Position numbers and translations under genes: made by a program. Positions 1-5,882 of a stretch of DNA of 6,602 nt are shown here, piece by piece. The DNA is from JAYTQQ01 sp043784965 (GTDB lineage: Bacteria; Bdellovibrionota; Bdellovibrionia; Bdellovibrionales; JAMPXM01). How positions within the stretch are numbered: the stretch's first letter is position 1; the number at the start of each line of letters is the position of its first letter. The DNA lies in the NCBI GenBank assembly GCA_043784965.1, contig JAYVXS010000090.1, positions 1 through 6,602 on the forward strand, written 5' to 3'. The notes under the pieces are model-generated. The model saw nothing but the letters and a program-made list of their open reading frames with translations, did not search any database and was not told the origin of the DNA.

Positions 1-1
1 A

Positions 2-64
2 AGCCAGTGCGATCCCGAGCAACTTCGAAATTTGTCCCCCGATTTGAAAAAATGGCCTGATTAA
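2..64 (+). CDS. C-terminal end of an unidentified protein (partial)
   Basis: The second forward frame is open from the window edge to a TAA at 62-64 and encodes a charged tail ending in LSPDLKKWPD. The other two forward frames stop at about the same place but give less protein-like translations. Only 20 residues are visible, so the family cannot be named. The 83 bases between this stop and the dioxygenase start hold no gene. If real, this is the 3' end of an upstream gene on the same strand as the dioxygenase. Confidence 0.35.
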   Translation, partial: SQCDPEQLRNLSPDLKKWPD

Positions 65-147
65 AAATAGTTGTCAAACGAAACCAAAATCGGCTTCAGA
101 GACATTTGTTTTCTAGACACAAAAGTGGATTGATATTAAATTGAGCT

Positions 148-891
148 ATGGCTGAATTGACGCTTTTCCAAAAACAACAGCTCTTCGAACATGGCTGGGT
201 GATTATCCCGCAAGTCGTTCCGGAGGAGATGATAAGGACGGCACGTGAAACAATTAACAAGACAATCGAAAATTATCTAGATTCTATTCAAACACATGCA
301 CTTGAATTAAAAACAGATGAGCGTCTAACAAACCTATTAATGAAAACGAATGCCTTTTCATTAGTTGAGTCTGCTCTGGGCAAAGGTAAAGTCATTCCTT
401 CGACGAATCTTCAGTGTGCTTTGCGTTTTCCAGGTCATGACCCGCAAAGCCTTCATAATCCAAGACCACATCTTGATAGTTTTCATCCGTCAGTGGATGG
501 AAAACCCGGAAGTATAACTCCCTTCATTGCACTGGCTGGTTTTTTTCTAAACGACATTGAACAAGATAATTGCGGTAACTTTGTAGTTTGGCCGGGAACC
601 CATCGTCAGTTTGAACAGTATTTCCAAAAGCATGACGCTGACCCTAATTTAAAATTAGGCATTCCCCCGGTTGATTTACCCGATCCTGTACAAATTAAAG
701 CGAAAGCCGGAGATATGATCCTTGCACATTTTCGACTGGCTCACACCGCTACTGCAAATATAAGTAATAATATTCGTTACGAAGTTTACATTCGTATGCA
801 TCATGCGGACAGACCGCAAGATTCTTTGGATGTTCTTACCGATATTTGGAAATACTGGTACGGAATGTCCGAGGTTGCTCGCAAAGATTGA
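148..891 (+). CDS. Phytanoyl-CoA dioxygenase (PhyH) family Fe(II)/2-oxoglutarate oxygenase
   Basis: The 247-residue protein has the layout of cytosolic PhyH-type non-haem iron oxygenases, which hydroxylate a substrate while decarboxylating 2-oxoglutarate. An N-terminal helix and strand (FEHGWVIIPQVV, about 13-24) is typical of the family. The iron ligands are readable: the HxD pair H108/D110 in PHLDSFHP and the distal H199 in LAHTATANIS. R210, eleven residues after that His, fits the 2-oxoglutarate carboxylate ligand. The segment GNFVVWPGTH (143-152) is the usual strand and turn before the distal His. Length is normal and no break is seen. The start at 148 follows only a weak Shine-Dalgarno (GAG at 143-145). 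The substrate cannot be read from sequence, because PhyH relatives act on fatty acyl-CoAs, secondary metabolites and small amino acids. The gene lies just upstream of a decayed Wadjet operon, and no functional link is apparent. Confidence 0.88.
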   Translation: MAELTLFQKQQLFEHGWVIIPQVVPEEMIRTARETINKTIENYLDSIQTHALELKTDERLTNLLMKTNAFSLVESALGKGKVIPSTNLQCALRFPGHDPQSLHNPRPHLDSFHPSVDGKPGSITPFIALAGFFLNDIEQDNCGNFVVWPGTHRQFEQYFQKHDADPNLKLGIPPVDLPDPVQIKAKAGDMILAHFRLAHTATANISNNIRYEVYIRMHHADRPQDSLDVLTDIWKYWYGMSEVARKD

Positions 892-932
892 ACTAAACCA
901 CTTGTGAATAGTCATTGCCCATGCAAGACTGA

Positions 933-1178
933 TCGGAAAATTCTTCGCGGTCACAACTGACTAAAGTTGATAGCCAATTTGAAAGAGCTTTTCGTAAATG
1001 CATTGATGAATTGATTGAATTACAGATTTTGTTTGAAACTCGAGCGGAATCCGGGATCTTTGAGATCTCACCGCTGTGTGAAATACTCTTGCCGATCGAT
1101 CAAATTCAAACTGTTAAAACGCAAATGGAAAGCTACTTTTCGCACTTTAAATCGTTGGTCCAGTCTGGAGTTGAATGA
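933..1178 (+). pseudogene. jetB: jetB remnant (Wadjet DUF4194 subunit, C-terminal part only)
   Basis: After a TGA at 930-932 this frame is open to the TGA at 1176-1178 and encodes about 81 residues. It contains a helix (FERAFRKCIDELIELQILFE) followed by a strand and turn (GIFEISPLCEILLP). That resembles the C-terminal winged-helix part of JetB/DUF4194, the kleisin-associated subunit that bridges the kleisin JetA and the SMC JetC. There is no credible start codon: the first ATG is near the end, at 1125. The N-terminal half or more of a normal JetB is therefore missing, and no jetA is seen upstream. The stop overlaps the jetC start as ATGA (1175-1178), the translational coupling expected of an intact jetB-jetC junction. 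The match alone would be weak; it is persuasive because of the jetC start that follows. The left break lies between 892 and 933. Confidence 0.6.
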
Positions 1179-1864
1179 TATTAGATAACGGCTATTCTTT
1201 GGCGGGTGTTGAGATTTTAAATTGGGGAAACTTTCATGGATACCAAAAATTCGAGCTCCGCGCCGAAAGTGATGGACTTTTATTTGCCCCAGCTTCTGCT
1301 TGCGCAATTCTTGGTATCAACGGATCAGGTAAGTCGACGCTGATAGACGCCTTGATGATTGCCCTTCTCCCGTTTGAAAATTCACTGCGACTTGGAGTGA
1401 CCAACGATGCCGAAGTGGGCAGCGCCGGCGGTCGTACGATACGTGACTATGTCTTGGGAAAACATTCGTCCACGAATAGCATTTCTGGAAGTCAGCTTGC
1501 TAACTCATTTGGTCGCAAAGACGGCTGCTCTGTCATCTTATTAAAATTCAGACATAACCGGCTCAATGATAAAAATCTCTCTTTTGGTAGAATTTGGTGG
1601 TATCAAAACCAAATCGTGAGCGAAACCCAAATGGCGTTCTTAACCAACGAAGTAATTTCGATTTCAGATCTATGCTTCGAAGGTCAAACGCCTCGGAGTG
1701 CTAAAGTATTTAGGCAAAACTGCAAGCAATATTTACCACAACTGCACAGCTTTGAAACAATGCAAAGTTATTTTGGTGCGATTAGCAGATTAACGTCTCC
1801 CGCTCCATTACGTACAATAACTAAACCGAAATCCTTCGGATCTTCAGGATACGGTAAAAAATGA
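1175..1864 (+). pseudogene. jetC: jetC remnant: Wadjet SMC-like ATPase, N-terminal head with internal deletion
   Basis: The 229-residue product begins like the large SMC/MukB-like ATPase JetC (COG4913 type). It has the opening strand GVEILNWGNFHGY (11-23), then the Walker A loop G47-INGSGKS with K53/S54, helix STLIDALMIALLPF, and the family's RTIRDYVLGKH segment at 88-97. JetC is the motor of Wadjet, which recognises and extrudes circular plasmid DNA for cleavage by JetD. Intact JetC is roughly 1,000 residues or more. Here the coiled-coil arms, hinge, ABC signature and Walker B are all absent, so it cannot hydrolyse ATP as a normal head dimer. Family-like sequence runs to about residue 205 (YFGAISRL); the last 24 residues (PLRTITKPKSFGSSGYGKK region) may be the original C-terminus joined by an in-frame deletion. 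The start is supported by GGAG at 1167-1170. Upstream and downstream ATGA overlaps survive. The fragment could still be translated; an independent function is not evident. Confidence 0.82.
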
Positions 1865-1950
1865 ACTTTTCTCCCAGGCTTAGTCCGGTAGAAAAAATCC
1901 TTAAGCGATTACTAAGCGAATTATATGACTGTGAAATAGAGTCTGCGTAG
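1861..1950 (+). pseudogene. Probable jetD 5' remnant (29 codons)
   Basis: An ATG at 1861 overlaps the jetC-remnant stop as ATGA and opens a 29-codon frame ending in TAG at 1948-1950. The peptide (MNFSPRLSPVEKILKRLLSE and nine more residues) is helix-forming and resembles the short N-terminal helix of JetD, the TOPRIM-like nuclease subunit encoded after jetC. The identification rests on position, the coupled junction and a short helix pattern, so it is tentative. Its last 50 bases lie opposite the end of the Tat-exported protein gene on the other strand. The deletion joint is therefore probably near 1900-1950, and part of this frame may be chance. Confidence 0.4.
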
Positions 1951-2272
1951 ACGGAAGATCGACGCTCCCTTTTGTAAAAAGCTGCGTAAAAGATTGTGAA
2001 TCTAAATTGACCTGGTGATTGTGCAGAGCTTGACCCTTGATGTCGTAAATTCGTGGGCCGGCGGCTTTGACTTGCTCGAGACTGCCGACAAATTGGTGGC
2101 CGTGGTTATTGCTGATCGCAGAAGTGAGGGCTTGGTTTTGAGCGTAAGCTTTCGGCAAGATGGACATAACCACAGCTGTGCCAGCGCCCATGCTGGTCAA
2201 TTTTAGAAAGTTTCGACGTGAAAGTGGTTTGAAGCCAAAATTCATGCTTGTCTGGATTTCATTTTTATTCAT
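1901..2272 (-). CDS. Small Tat-exported protein with three His-x-His pairs
   Basis: The 123-residue protein starts at the ATG at 2270-2272, chosen over the in-frame ATG at 2294-2296 because a GGGAGA ribosome site lies just before it. A twin-arginine signal is clear: SRRNFLK at 18-24, a hydrophobic stretch (about 25-40) and an AYA-Q cleavage site after residue 44. The mature part is only about 79 residues. It contains three His-x-His pairs, each followed by strand-like residues: HGH at 57-59, HNH at 84-86 and HSH at 114-116. Regular spacing (27 and 30 residues) suggests a repeated fold with metal-binding potential, and Tat export fits a protein folded around a cofactor in the cytoplasm. No named family is recognised. 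It lies 44 bases behind the methyltransferase gene in the same direction, so it may be cotranscribed with the polyketide operon. Its 3' end overlaps the jetD remnant on the other strand. Confidence 0.75.
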   Translation of the reverse strand: MNKNEIQTSMNFGFKPLSRRNFLKLTSMGAGTAVVMSILPKAYAQNQALTSAISNNHGHQFVGSLEQVKAAGPRIYDIKGQALHNHQVNLDSQSFTQLFTKGSVDLPSTQTLFHSHIIRLVIA

Positions 2273-2316
2273 TTTCTCTCCCTTTTTTAATCTCACCGAT
2301 TCAATTCGGTTTGAGT

Positions 2317-3066
2317 TTATTGTTTCTTTAAATATCCCATATACGAAATTTTGACGCTTTCGGTGAATTCAAATTTAAAACCTATCGGAACCACACCTTT
2401 TAAAAGATCGAAAAAGTAGAGTGCTTTGATTTTCGGACGTATCCCGATCACTTTGCAATTGCGAAATCCCAGCTTTTCACACATCGAAATGAGTTCGCGA
2501 GGCTTTATAAATAGTTTGTAGATGTGAAGATTGGCCGGTGTATTTTTAATAAACCACTCGACAAGTTTGATGACGATAAGCCAACTTAAAAAATTTCGAT
2601 TAAAGGTGTGGTAAAAAAAGAGTCCTCCAGGCTTCAGCACACGATGAGCTTCTTGTATGAGTCGCTGAGGATCATCAACGTGTTCTAACGTATCTAGACA
2701 GGTGACGATATCTAAACTTTCACTCTCGAAAGGGAGGTCATAGGCGTTAGCCTCGATATAAACAGCACTTTTGGTCGCATCATATTTCTTTGCGACGTCG
2801 AGGCTTGTTCGTGAAAGATCAACGCCTGTGACTTGGTAGCCAAGTTTTGCAAACTGATTTGAAACGATTCCGCCGCCGCACCCTAAATCTAAAAGTTTTA
2901 AATTAAATTTATTGTATGATAACTCTTGAGTGATCTGTTCATCGATCCATGGGACTTCCAATTCCGATTCGGCTCGCAATAAAGCAATGGGATCATCTTG
3001 AGCTGTGTACCAACGTTCGCCAAGAGTATGATAAATGTCGTTGTTTATTTTTTTATCTAAGAACAT
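2317..3066 (-). CDS. UbiG-like SAM-dependent O-methyltransferase
   Basis: The 249-residue protein is a class I methyltransferase. Motif I (LDLGCGGG, 59-66) binds S-adenosylmethionine and D84 in VTGVDLS caps motif II. CLDTLEHVDD (123-132) and RVLKPGGLFFYHTFNR (142-157) complete the core in the ubiquinone/menaquinone style. The N-terminal layout (RWYTAQDDPIALLRAESELEVPWI) and the ending (YMGYLKK) are closest to UbiG, which O-methylates catechol rings of prenylated quinones. Here the gene is third in a polyketide synthase operon, so the likely substrate is the phenolic, pyrone or resorcinolic product of that synthase rather than ubiquinone; this is inference. A hydrophobic stretch at about 158-175 may help it reach a membrane-held lipid substrate. 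The start overlaps the membrane protein gene by 10 bases, and GGAG lies 5 bases upstream of the ATG, inside that gene. Length and motifs look intact. Confidence 0.88.
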   Translation of the reverse strand: MFLDKKINNDIYHTLGERWYTAQDDPIALLRAESELEVPWIDEQITQELSYNKFNLKLLDLGCGGGIVSNQFAKLGYQVTGVDLSRTSLDVAKKYDATKSAVYIEANAYDLPFESESLDIVTCLDTLEHVDDPQRLIQEAHRVLKPGGLFFYHTFNRNFLSWLIVIKLVEWFIKNTPANLHIYKLFIKPRELISMCEKLGFRNCKVIGIRPKIKALYFFDLLKGVVPIGFKFEFTESVKISYMGYLKKQ

Positions 3067-3569
3067 TTTGGCTCCGATGAAAGTTGAGTTGAGTGTTTTT
3101 TTCGATAAAAATTCCAGTAGACGACTTGGTAGACAAATACCAAAAAAATAATGGCGATTTGAGTTTGAAGAAAATGAGACTCACTTCCCGTTCTCAATTT
3201 TTCAAAAGGGCCGGAAGGGTTTGACGAATTAGCCCATAAAATGCCGCCGGCCAAAAAGCAAAGCGGATGCAAAACAAAAAGAACAGAATGGAGCCATTGT
3301 TCGTGTTTGCTGCAAAGCGAATGGTGAACGAATTCATCCTTAGTCACAAATAAGCACGATGCAAAAGCGAGTGTTCCGTAGATTTTGATATTGAGTTCGT
3401 TAAAAGCGAAAAGCTGAGTCCATCCCAGACAAATCAAAACCGAAAGAGTGTCGAGGGGATGGCCCACTCTTTCCCAGAGAGGAAGAGTGCGTTTTCGATG
3501 AAAATAATATTCGTCGAAAAACATCGCCAATCCCTGAAGTAAAAATGGCAAAAGTAAAAGTGACTTCAT
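3057..3569 (-). CDS. His-rich multipass membrane protein of the polyketide operon
   Basis: The 170-residue integral membrane protein has about five hydrophobic segments (roughly 3-17, 41-58, 62-76, 95-112 and 136-153). Polar motifs rich in His and acidic residues sit at membrane edges: FDEYYFHRKR (18-27), ERVGHPLD (33-40), KDEFVHH (77-83), KHEQWLH (88-94) and LHP (100-102). This resembles the scattered-His pattern of membrane di-iron hydroxylases and desaturases, but the canonical HxxxH/HxxHH boxes are not met, so enzymatic activity is only possible. It is not the isoprenylcysteine methyltransferase type found beside some Bacillus type III synthases. Its place between synthase and methyltransferase, with 1- and 10-base overlaps, ties it to the same product. 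A loop between the last two membrane segments (about 115-135) carries PFEKLRTGSE, which looks like a foreign insertion. AGGA sits 7 bases upstream of the ATG. Function is unknown. Confidence 0.75.
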   Translation of the reverse strand: MKSLLLLPFLLQGLAMFFDEYYFHRKRTLPLWERVGHPLDTLSVLICLGWTQLFAFNELNIKIYGTLAFASCLFVTKDEFVHHSLCSKHEQWLHSVLFVLHPLCFLAGGILWANSSNPSGPFEKLRTGSESHFLQTQIAIIFLVFVYQVVYWNFYRKKHSTQLSSEPKCS

Positions 3570-4699
3570 TAGATCATCCTAAAAACCGAACCAAAAATAG
3601 TGAGCCCAGGACCAAAGGCTAAACTAAGAATGGGTCGATTTGATTTGTAGTTTGTTTCTAAAAGGAGCTTCCAAATGTGGGGCAAAGTCGCAGACGACAT
3701 ATTGCCTCGATTCAATAAGACTTCCTTACTTGCGGCGACCTGATCTTCGCGCAATTCAAGAGTTTCTTGGATGCTTGAAATGATTTTCGGTCCTCCGGGG
3801 TGGATGGCAAACAAGCCATGCGTGAAAAGCTCTTGAGGAGATACGCCTGTGTTAAGAAGCAATTCTTTTACAAAATTTTTGATTTGCGATTTGATTTTTG
3901 AGGGGACATCGCGCGACAAACTCATCTCCATGCCCCAAGAAGATGGAACCCAACTCATGTCTTGAGCTGAATCGGGCACGACGCTTTCCATGACCTTGAG
4001 CACAGAATAGCCTTGAGTGGAGGTACCGGCTCGCGACAGAGAATATTTAATGTGCCCGTCTGCAAAGAGACTTTGAACGATAATTTGTTCGGGGGTGTTT
4101 ACGCTAGGATTCATGTGAAGACTGCAAATTTCAGTGTGCACGACATCGACTTGGATGCTTTCGCCTAAAATAGCTTTGGCCGACACAAAGGCTTCGCCCA
4201 TTCGAACGGCAGGTAAGGCAGCGTAACATCCCATGTGGTAAGCGTGAGTGATTCCGGTTTTTGGAGACCAATTTTTTTGGCTCACTAGCATCTGCGGAGC
4301 ACTTGGAGAAATGTAACCGGTACAAGTTACATGGATTAGCTGCTCGGGACCTTGCGCTTTGTCTTTGTAAAAACTTTGAAAGACTTGATTGGATTTATCA
4401 AAGAAAAATTGCGTTCGAGATTTGATATCTGTCCCCTGTGGGGAGTGGTCGTAAATCTTCATGTCCTTGGTATCCGTCTTTAAGACGTCATCTACCTCAA
4501 AGCGGCGAAACGCAATTTGTTTTTCTTTGATTCCGTATCGTCGCTGAAGGACCTCGAGGCGCTGCAAATCTGCTTCAGGATCGAAAGACGCGCTCGCTTT
4601 ATGTACTAATGATGTCCAGTTGCAGGCTTGCTCCTGCGTGAGGAAGTATTTTGGTTCGATCATTTCAAAATTTGAAATTTCGCTAAGAACTGTGCTCAT
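3569..4699 (-). CDS. Type III polyketide synthase (chalcone synthase family)
   Basis: The 376-residue protein has the full catalytic triad of type III synthases, which load an acyl-CoA starter and extend it with malonyl-CoA. The nucleophile is Cys158 in YHMGCYAALPAVR; His300 sits in FAIHPGGPKI and Asn333 in RGNMSSATLP. The C-terminal loop AFGPGLT (361-367) matches the conserved GFGPG element, and LIHVTCTGYISPSAP (121-135) is the usual strand before the active site. Length is typical for a homodimeric cytosolic enzyme. The ATG at 4697-4699 is chosen over an upstream TTG because GGAGG lies 4 bases before it. Starter specificity cannot be read; bacterial relatives make alkylpyrones, alkylresorcinols, tetrahydroxynaphthalene or dihydroxyphenylacetate precursors. 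As first gene of the operon it defines the pathway, and its stop overlaps the next start by one base (TAATG). Expression is likely under the divergent LysR regulator. Confidence 0.93.
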   Translation of the reverse strand: MSTVLSEISNFEMIEPKYFLTQEQACNWTSLVHKASASFDPEADLQRLEVLQRRYGIKEKQIAFRRFEVDDVLKTDTKDMKIYDHSPQGTDIKSRTQFFFDKSNQVFQSFYKDKAQGPEQLIHVTCTGYISPSAPQMLVSQKNWSPKTGITHAYHMGCYAALPAVRMGEAFVSAKAILGESIQVDVVHTEICSLHMNPSVNTPEQIIVQSLFADGHIKYSLSRAGTSTQGYSVLKVMESVVPDSAQDMSWVPSSWGMEMSLSRDVPSKIKSQIKNFVKELLLNTGVSPQELFTHGLFAIHPGGPKIISSIQETLELREDQVAASKEVLLNRGNMSSATLPHIWKLLLETNYKSNRPILSLAFGPGLTIFGSVFRMI

Positions 4700-4736
4700 A
4701 GGGCCTCCGCGTTGGCCCAACCTAACAGTTCGTTTA

Positions 4737-4742
4737 ATTGTA
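4737..4742 (-). promoter_or_regulatory. Probable -10 element of the polyketide operon promoter
   Basis: On the minus strand this reads TACAAT, one change from the consensus, about 38 bases upstream of the synthase ATG. No good -35 box is found 16-18 bases further up, which fits a promoter needing an activator. The inverted repeat at 4766-4788 lies just upstream, centred near -47 if transcription starts about 4730. A plus-strand TAGAAT at 4741-4746 overlaps it and could serve the LysR gene. Confidence 0.4.
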
Positions 4743-4765
4743 GAATAGACCTCATATCGCGGCTC

Positions 4766-4788
4766 AGTGTTGCGTTTTCTGCAACACT
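4766..4788. promoter_or_regulatory. Inverted-repeat operator, probable LysR regulator binding site
   Basis: AGTGTTGC and GCAACACT form a perfect 8-bp inverted repeat around a 7-base spacer. A T-N11-A pair (T4771, A4783) shares its exact centre at 4777, the hallmark of LysR-type sites. It lies in the spacer between the divergent LysR gene and polyketide operon, 16 bases before the regulator's start, so it could serve both activation of the operon and autoregulation. Confidence 0.7.
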
Positions 4789-4804
4789 CGGTTAGGGTGC
4801 ATTC

Positions 4805-5710
4805 ATGAAGTCAGTTGATATCGGATTGATCGCAGACTTAAAGATAGAGGACCTCATAAACTTTCTGGAGCTTGCACAGCTTAGTTCTGTGCGAGAGCTT
4901 GCTCGGAGACGGAATGTTGATCCTGCAACGATCTCGAGGTCACTGGCGCGTCTTGAGAGCATACTTAATAAGAAGTGTATTCAGAGATCGGCTTCGGGGG
5001 TAAGGCTCACGGCAGAGGGAAATGAAATTTACAAAATCATTTCAAAATGTTTAGGCTCACTGGGGAAATTAATCCCAGACGAAAACGAAGCCATTCAGCC
5101 CATTAATTTTGGTTCGAACTCATTTATTAGTATGAGAGTTTTGGCTCCCGTGATGGGAAATATATTTAATCGAGTCGGATCCGCTCGCATTATGGATTTT
5201 CCTCCTGATGAATTAATTTCGGCTGGTCTCAAAGGAATTTTTAATATTGCGATTCATTTCGGAAATTTAAAGTGGCCTCCCACATGGTTGAGTCAAAAAA
5301 TTGGAAGCGTCAAATGGCAATTGTATGCGCGGTCAAAACATCCGATTTTTGACAATGCCTCAATTTCGCTTGAGCAGGTTTTGGATTGGCCCTTTGTTTA
5401 TCCTATTTATTGGGGTCAAACTGAATTGGTGGCGGGAGATGATCAATTTCCGATTCCGATGTTTCAAAGAAAAAAGGGTGTGGCAGCTTCTACAGCTGAG
5501 TCTGCCGCAGTGGTCGTGAGAAACTCTGATCACCTCGCGTTTTTGCCTAATTTAATTATAGATGATGACGTGAAGATGGGTTTTATTAGAAAAATTGAGT
5601 TGCCGATTGCAAAAGTTCAAAAGGACATTTTCTTCACCGTGAAAACTGACGAAGTGAAAGTGCGCCATGCAAAGGCAATCGTCGAATTGATTCAGCCATT
5701 AATTAACTGA
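4805..5710 (+). CDS. LysR-type transcriptional regulator
   Basis: The 301-residue protein has the LysR layout. The N-terminal winged helix-turn-helix runs about 15-75: LINFLELAQLSSVRELARR, then the recognition helix in NVDPATISRSLARLE (37-51), then the wing ending GVRLTAEG (65-72). A coiled linker helix follows to about 90. The C-terminal effector domain (98-301) has the periplasmic-binding-protein-like fold, with LYARSKHPI (173-181) and the late SDHLAFLPN segment (241-249) as typical landmarks. It is full length. The ATG at 4805 is the only sensible start; no strong ribosome site precedes it. It is transcribed away from the type III polyketide operon and shares a 105-bp spacer containing a T-N11-A palindrome, so it most likely controls that operon. 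The coinducer is unknown; an acyl-CoA or pathway product is a guess. A structured terminator-like element lies 24 bases after its stop. Confidence 0.9.
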   Translation: MKSVDIGLIADLKIEDLINFLELAQLSSVRELARRRNVDPATISRSLARLESILNKKCIQRSASGVRLTAEGNEIYKIISKCLGSLGKLIPDENEAIQPINFGSNSFISMRVLAPVMGNIFNRVGSARIMDFPPDELISAGLKGIFNIAIHFGNLKWPPTWLSQKIGSVKWQLYARSKHPIFDNASISLEQVLDWPFVYPIYWGQTELVAGDDQFPIPMFQRKKGVAASTAESAAVVVRNSDHLAFLPNLIIDDDVKMGFIRKIELPIAKVQKDIFFTVKTDEVKVRHAKAIVELIQPLIN

Positions 5711-5734
5711 ATCTCATGTTTAATAAATGATGAA

Positions 5735-5813
5735 TGTGGTGGGGACAGCGAATGAGACTAAGCCCCTTCCAGGGGCAAACCACACCCTGGTCCTATGGGC
5801 CAGGATTTGTTGT
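5735..5813 (+). terminator. Structured element, probable terminator after the LysR gene
   Basis: Three stems pack into about 70 bases. TGTGGT (5735-5740) pairs with ACCACA (5779-5784) and encloses GCCCCT-tcc-AGGGGC (5762-5776). Next comes an 8-pair hairpin CCTGGTCC-TAT-GGGCCAGG (5786-5804, one G-T pair), followed by the T-rich ATTTGTTGT. The last hairpin with its T-rich tail fits an imperfect intrinsic terminator. GGGG at 5741-5744 could instead pair with CCCC at 5763-5766, so a small folded RNA is an alternative. Confidence 0.5.
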
Positions 5814-5841
5814 CATAACGCTTCATAATTGATTCAACTTT

Positions 5842-5847
5842 TATAAT
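5842..5847 (+). promoter_or_regulatory. Possible -10 element upstream of the broken two-gene unit
   Basis: A perfect TATAAT lies 108 bases before the ATG at 5956. No matching -35 box or extended -10 TG is seen at normal spacing, so this may be a chance match in AT-rich DNA. If used, the leader would contain the repeats and hairpins at 5853-5927. Confidence 0.25.
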
Positions 5848-5852
5848 GGTAT

Positions 5853-5882
5853 TTCAATAGTGGCTTCAATAGAGGCTTCAAA
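5853..5882 (+). repeat. 12-bp tandem direct repeat, two and a half copies
   Basis: TTCAATAGTGGC (5853-5864) is followed by TTCAATAGAGGC (5865-5876) and a partial TTCAAA (5877-5882), one base change between the two full copies. The last copy also forms the left arm of the hairpin at 5874-5901. Confidence 0.6.

Noticed and set aside
71..147. TTGTCA at 71-76 as a promoter -35 for the PhyH gene
   Set aside because: No acceptable -10 box lies 16-18 bases downstream, so no promoter is called.
676..954. Open frame of 92 codons on the minus strand
   Set aside because: It lies almost wholly opposite the well-supported PhyH gene, with no ribosome site and no family-like sequence.
1068..1307. Minus-strand frame of 79 codons across the jetB/jetC junction
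   Set aside because: It is opposite the jet remnants, whose motifs explain the DNA; the translation has no recognisable features.
2295..2310. ACCGA/TCGGT hairpin between the methyltransferase and Tat genes as a terminator
   Set aside because: The stem is only five pairs and on the transcribed minus strand is followed by A residues rather than T, so it would not terminate.
4131..4325. Second minus-strand frame inside the polyketide synthase
   Set aside because: A frame shadow of the synthase, rich in Cys, Arg and Ser, with no independent start signal.
5771..5815. GGGGCAAACC resembling the start of a cyclic-di-GMP (GEMM) riboswitch
   Set aside because: The rest of the aptamer (the GACGCAAAG segment and second stem) is absent, and the element follows a gene rather than preceding one.
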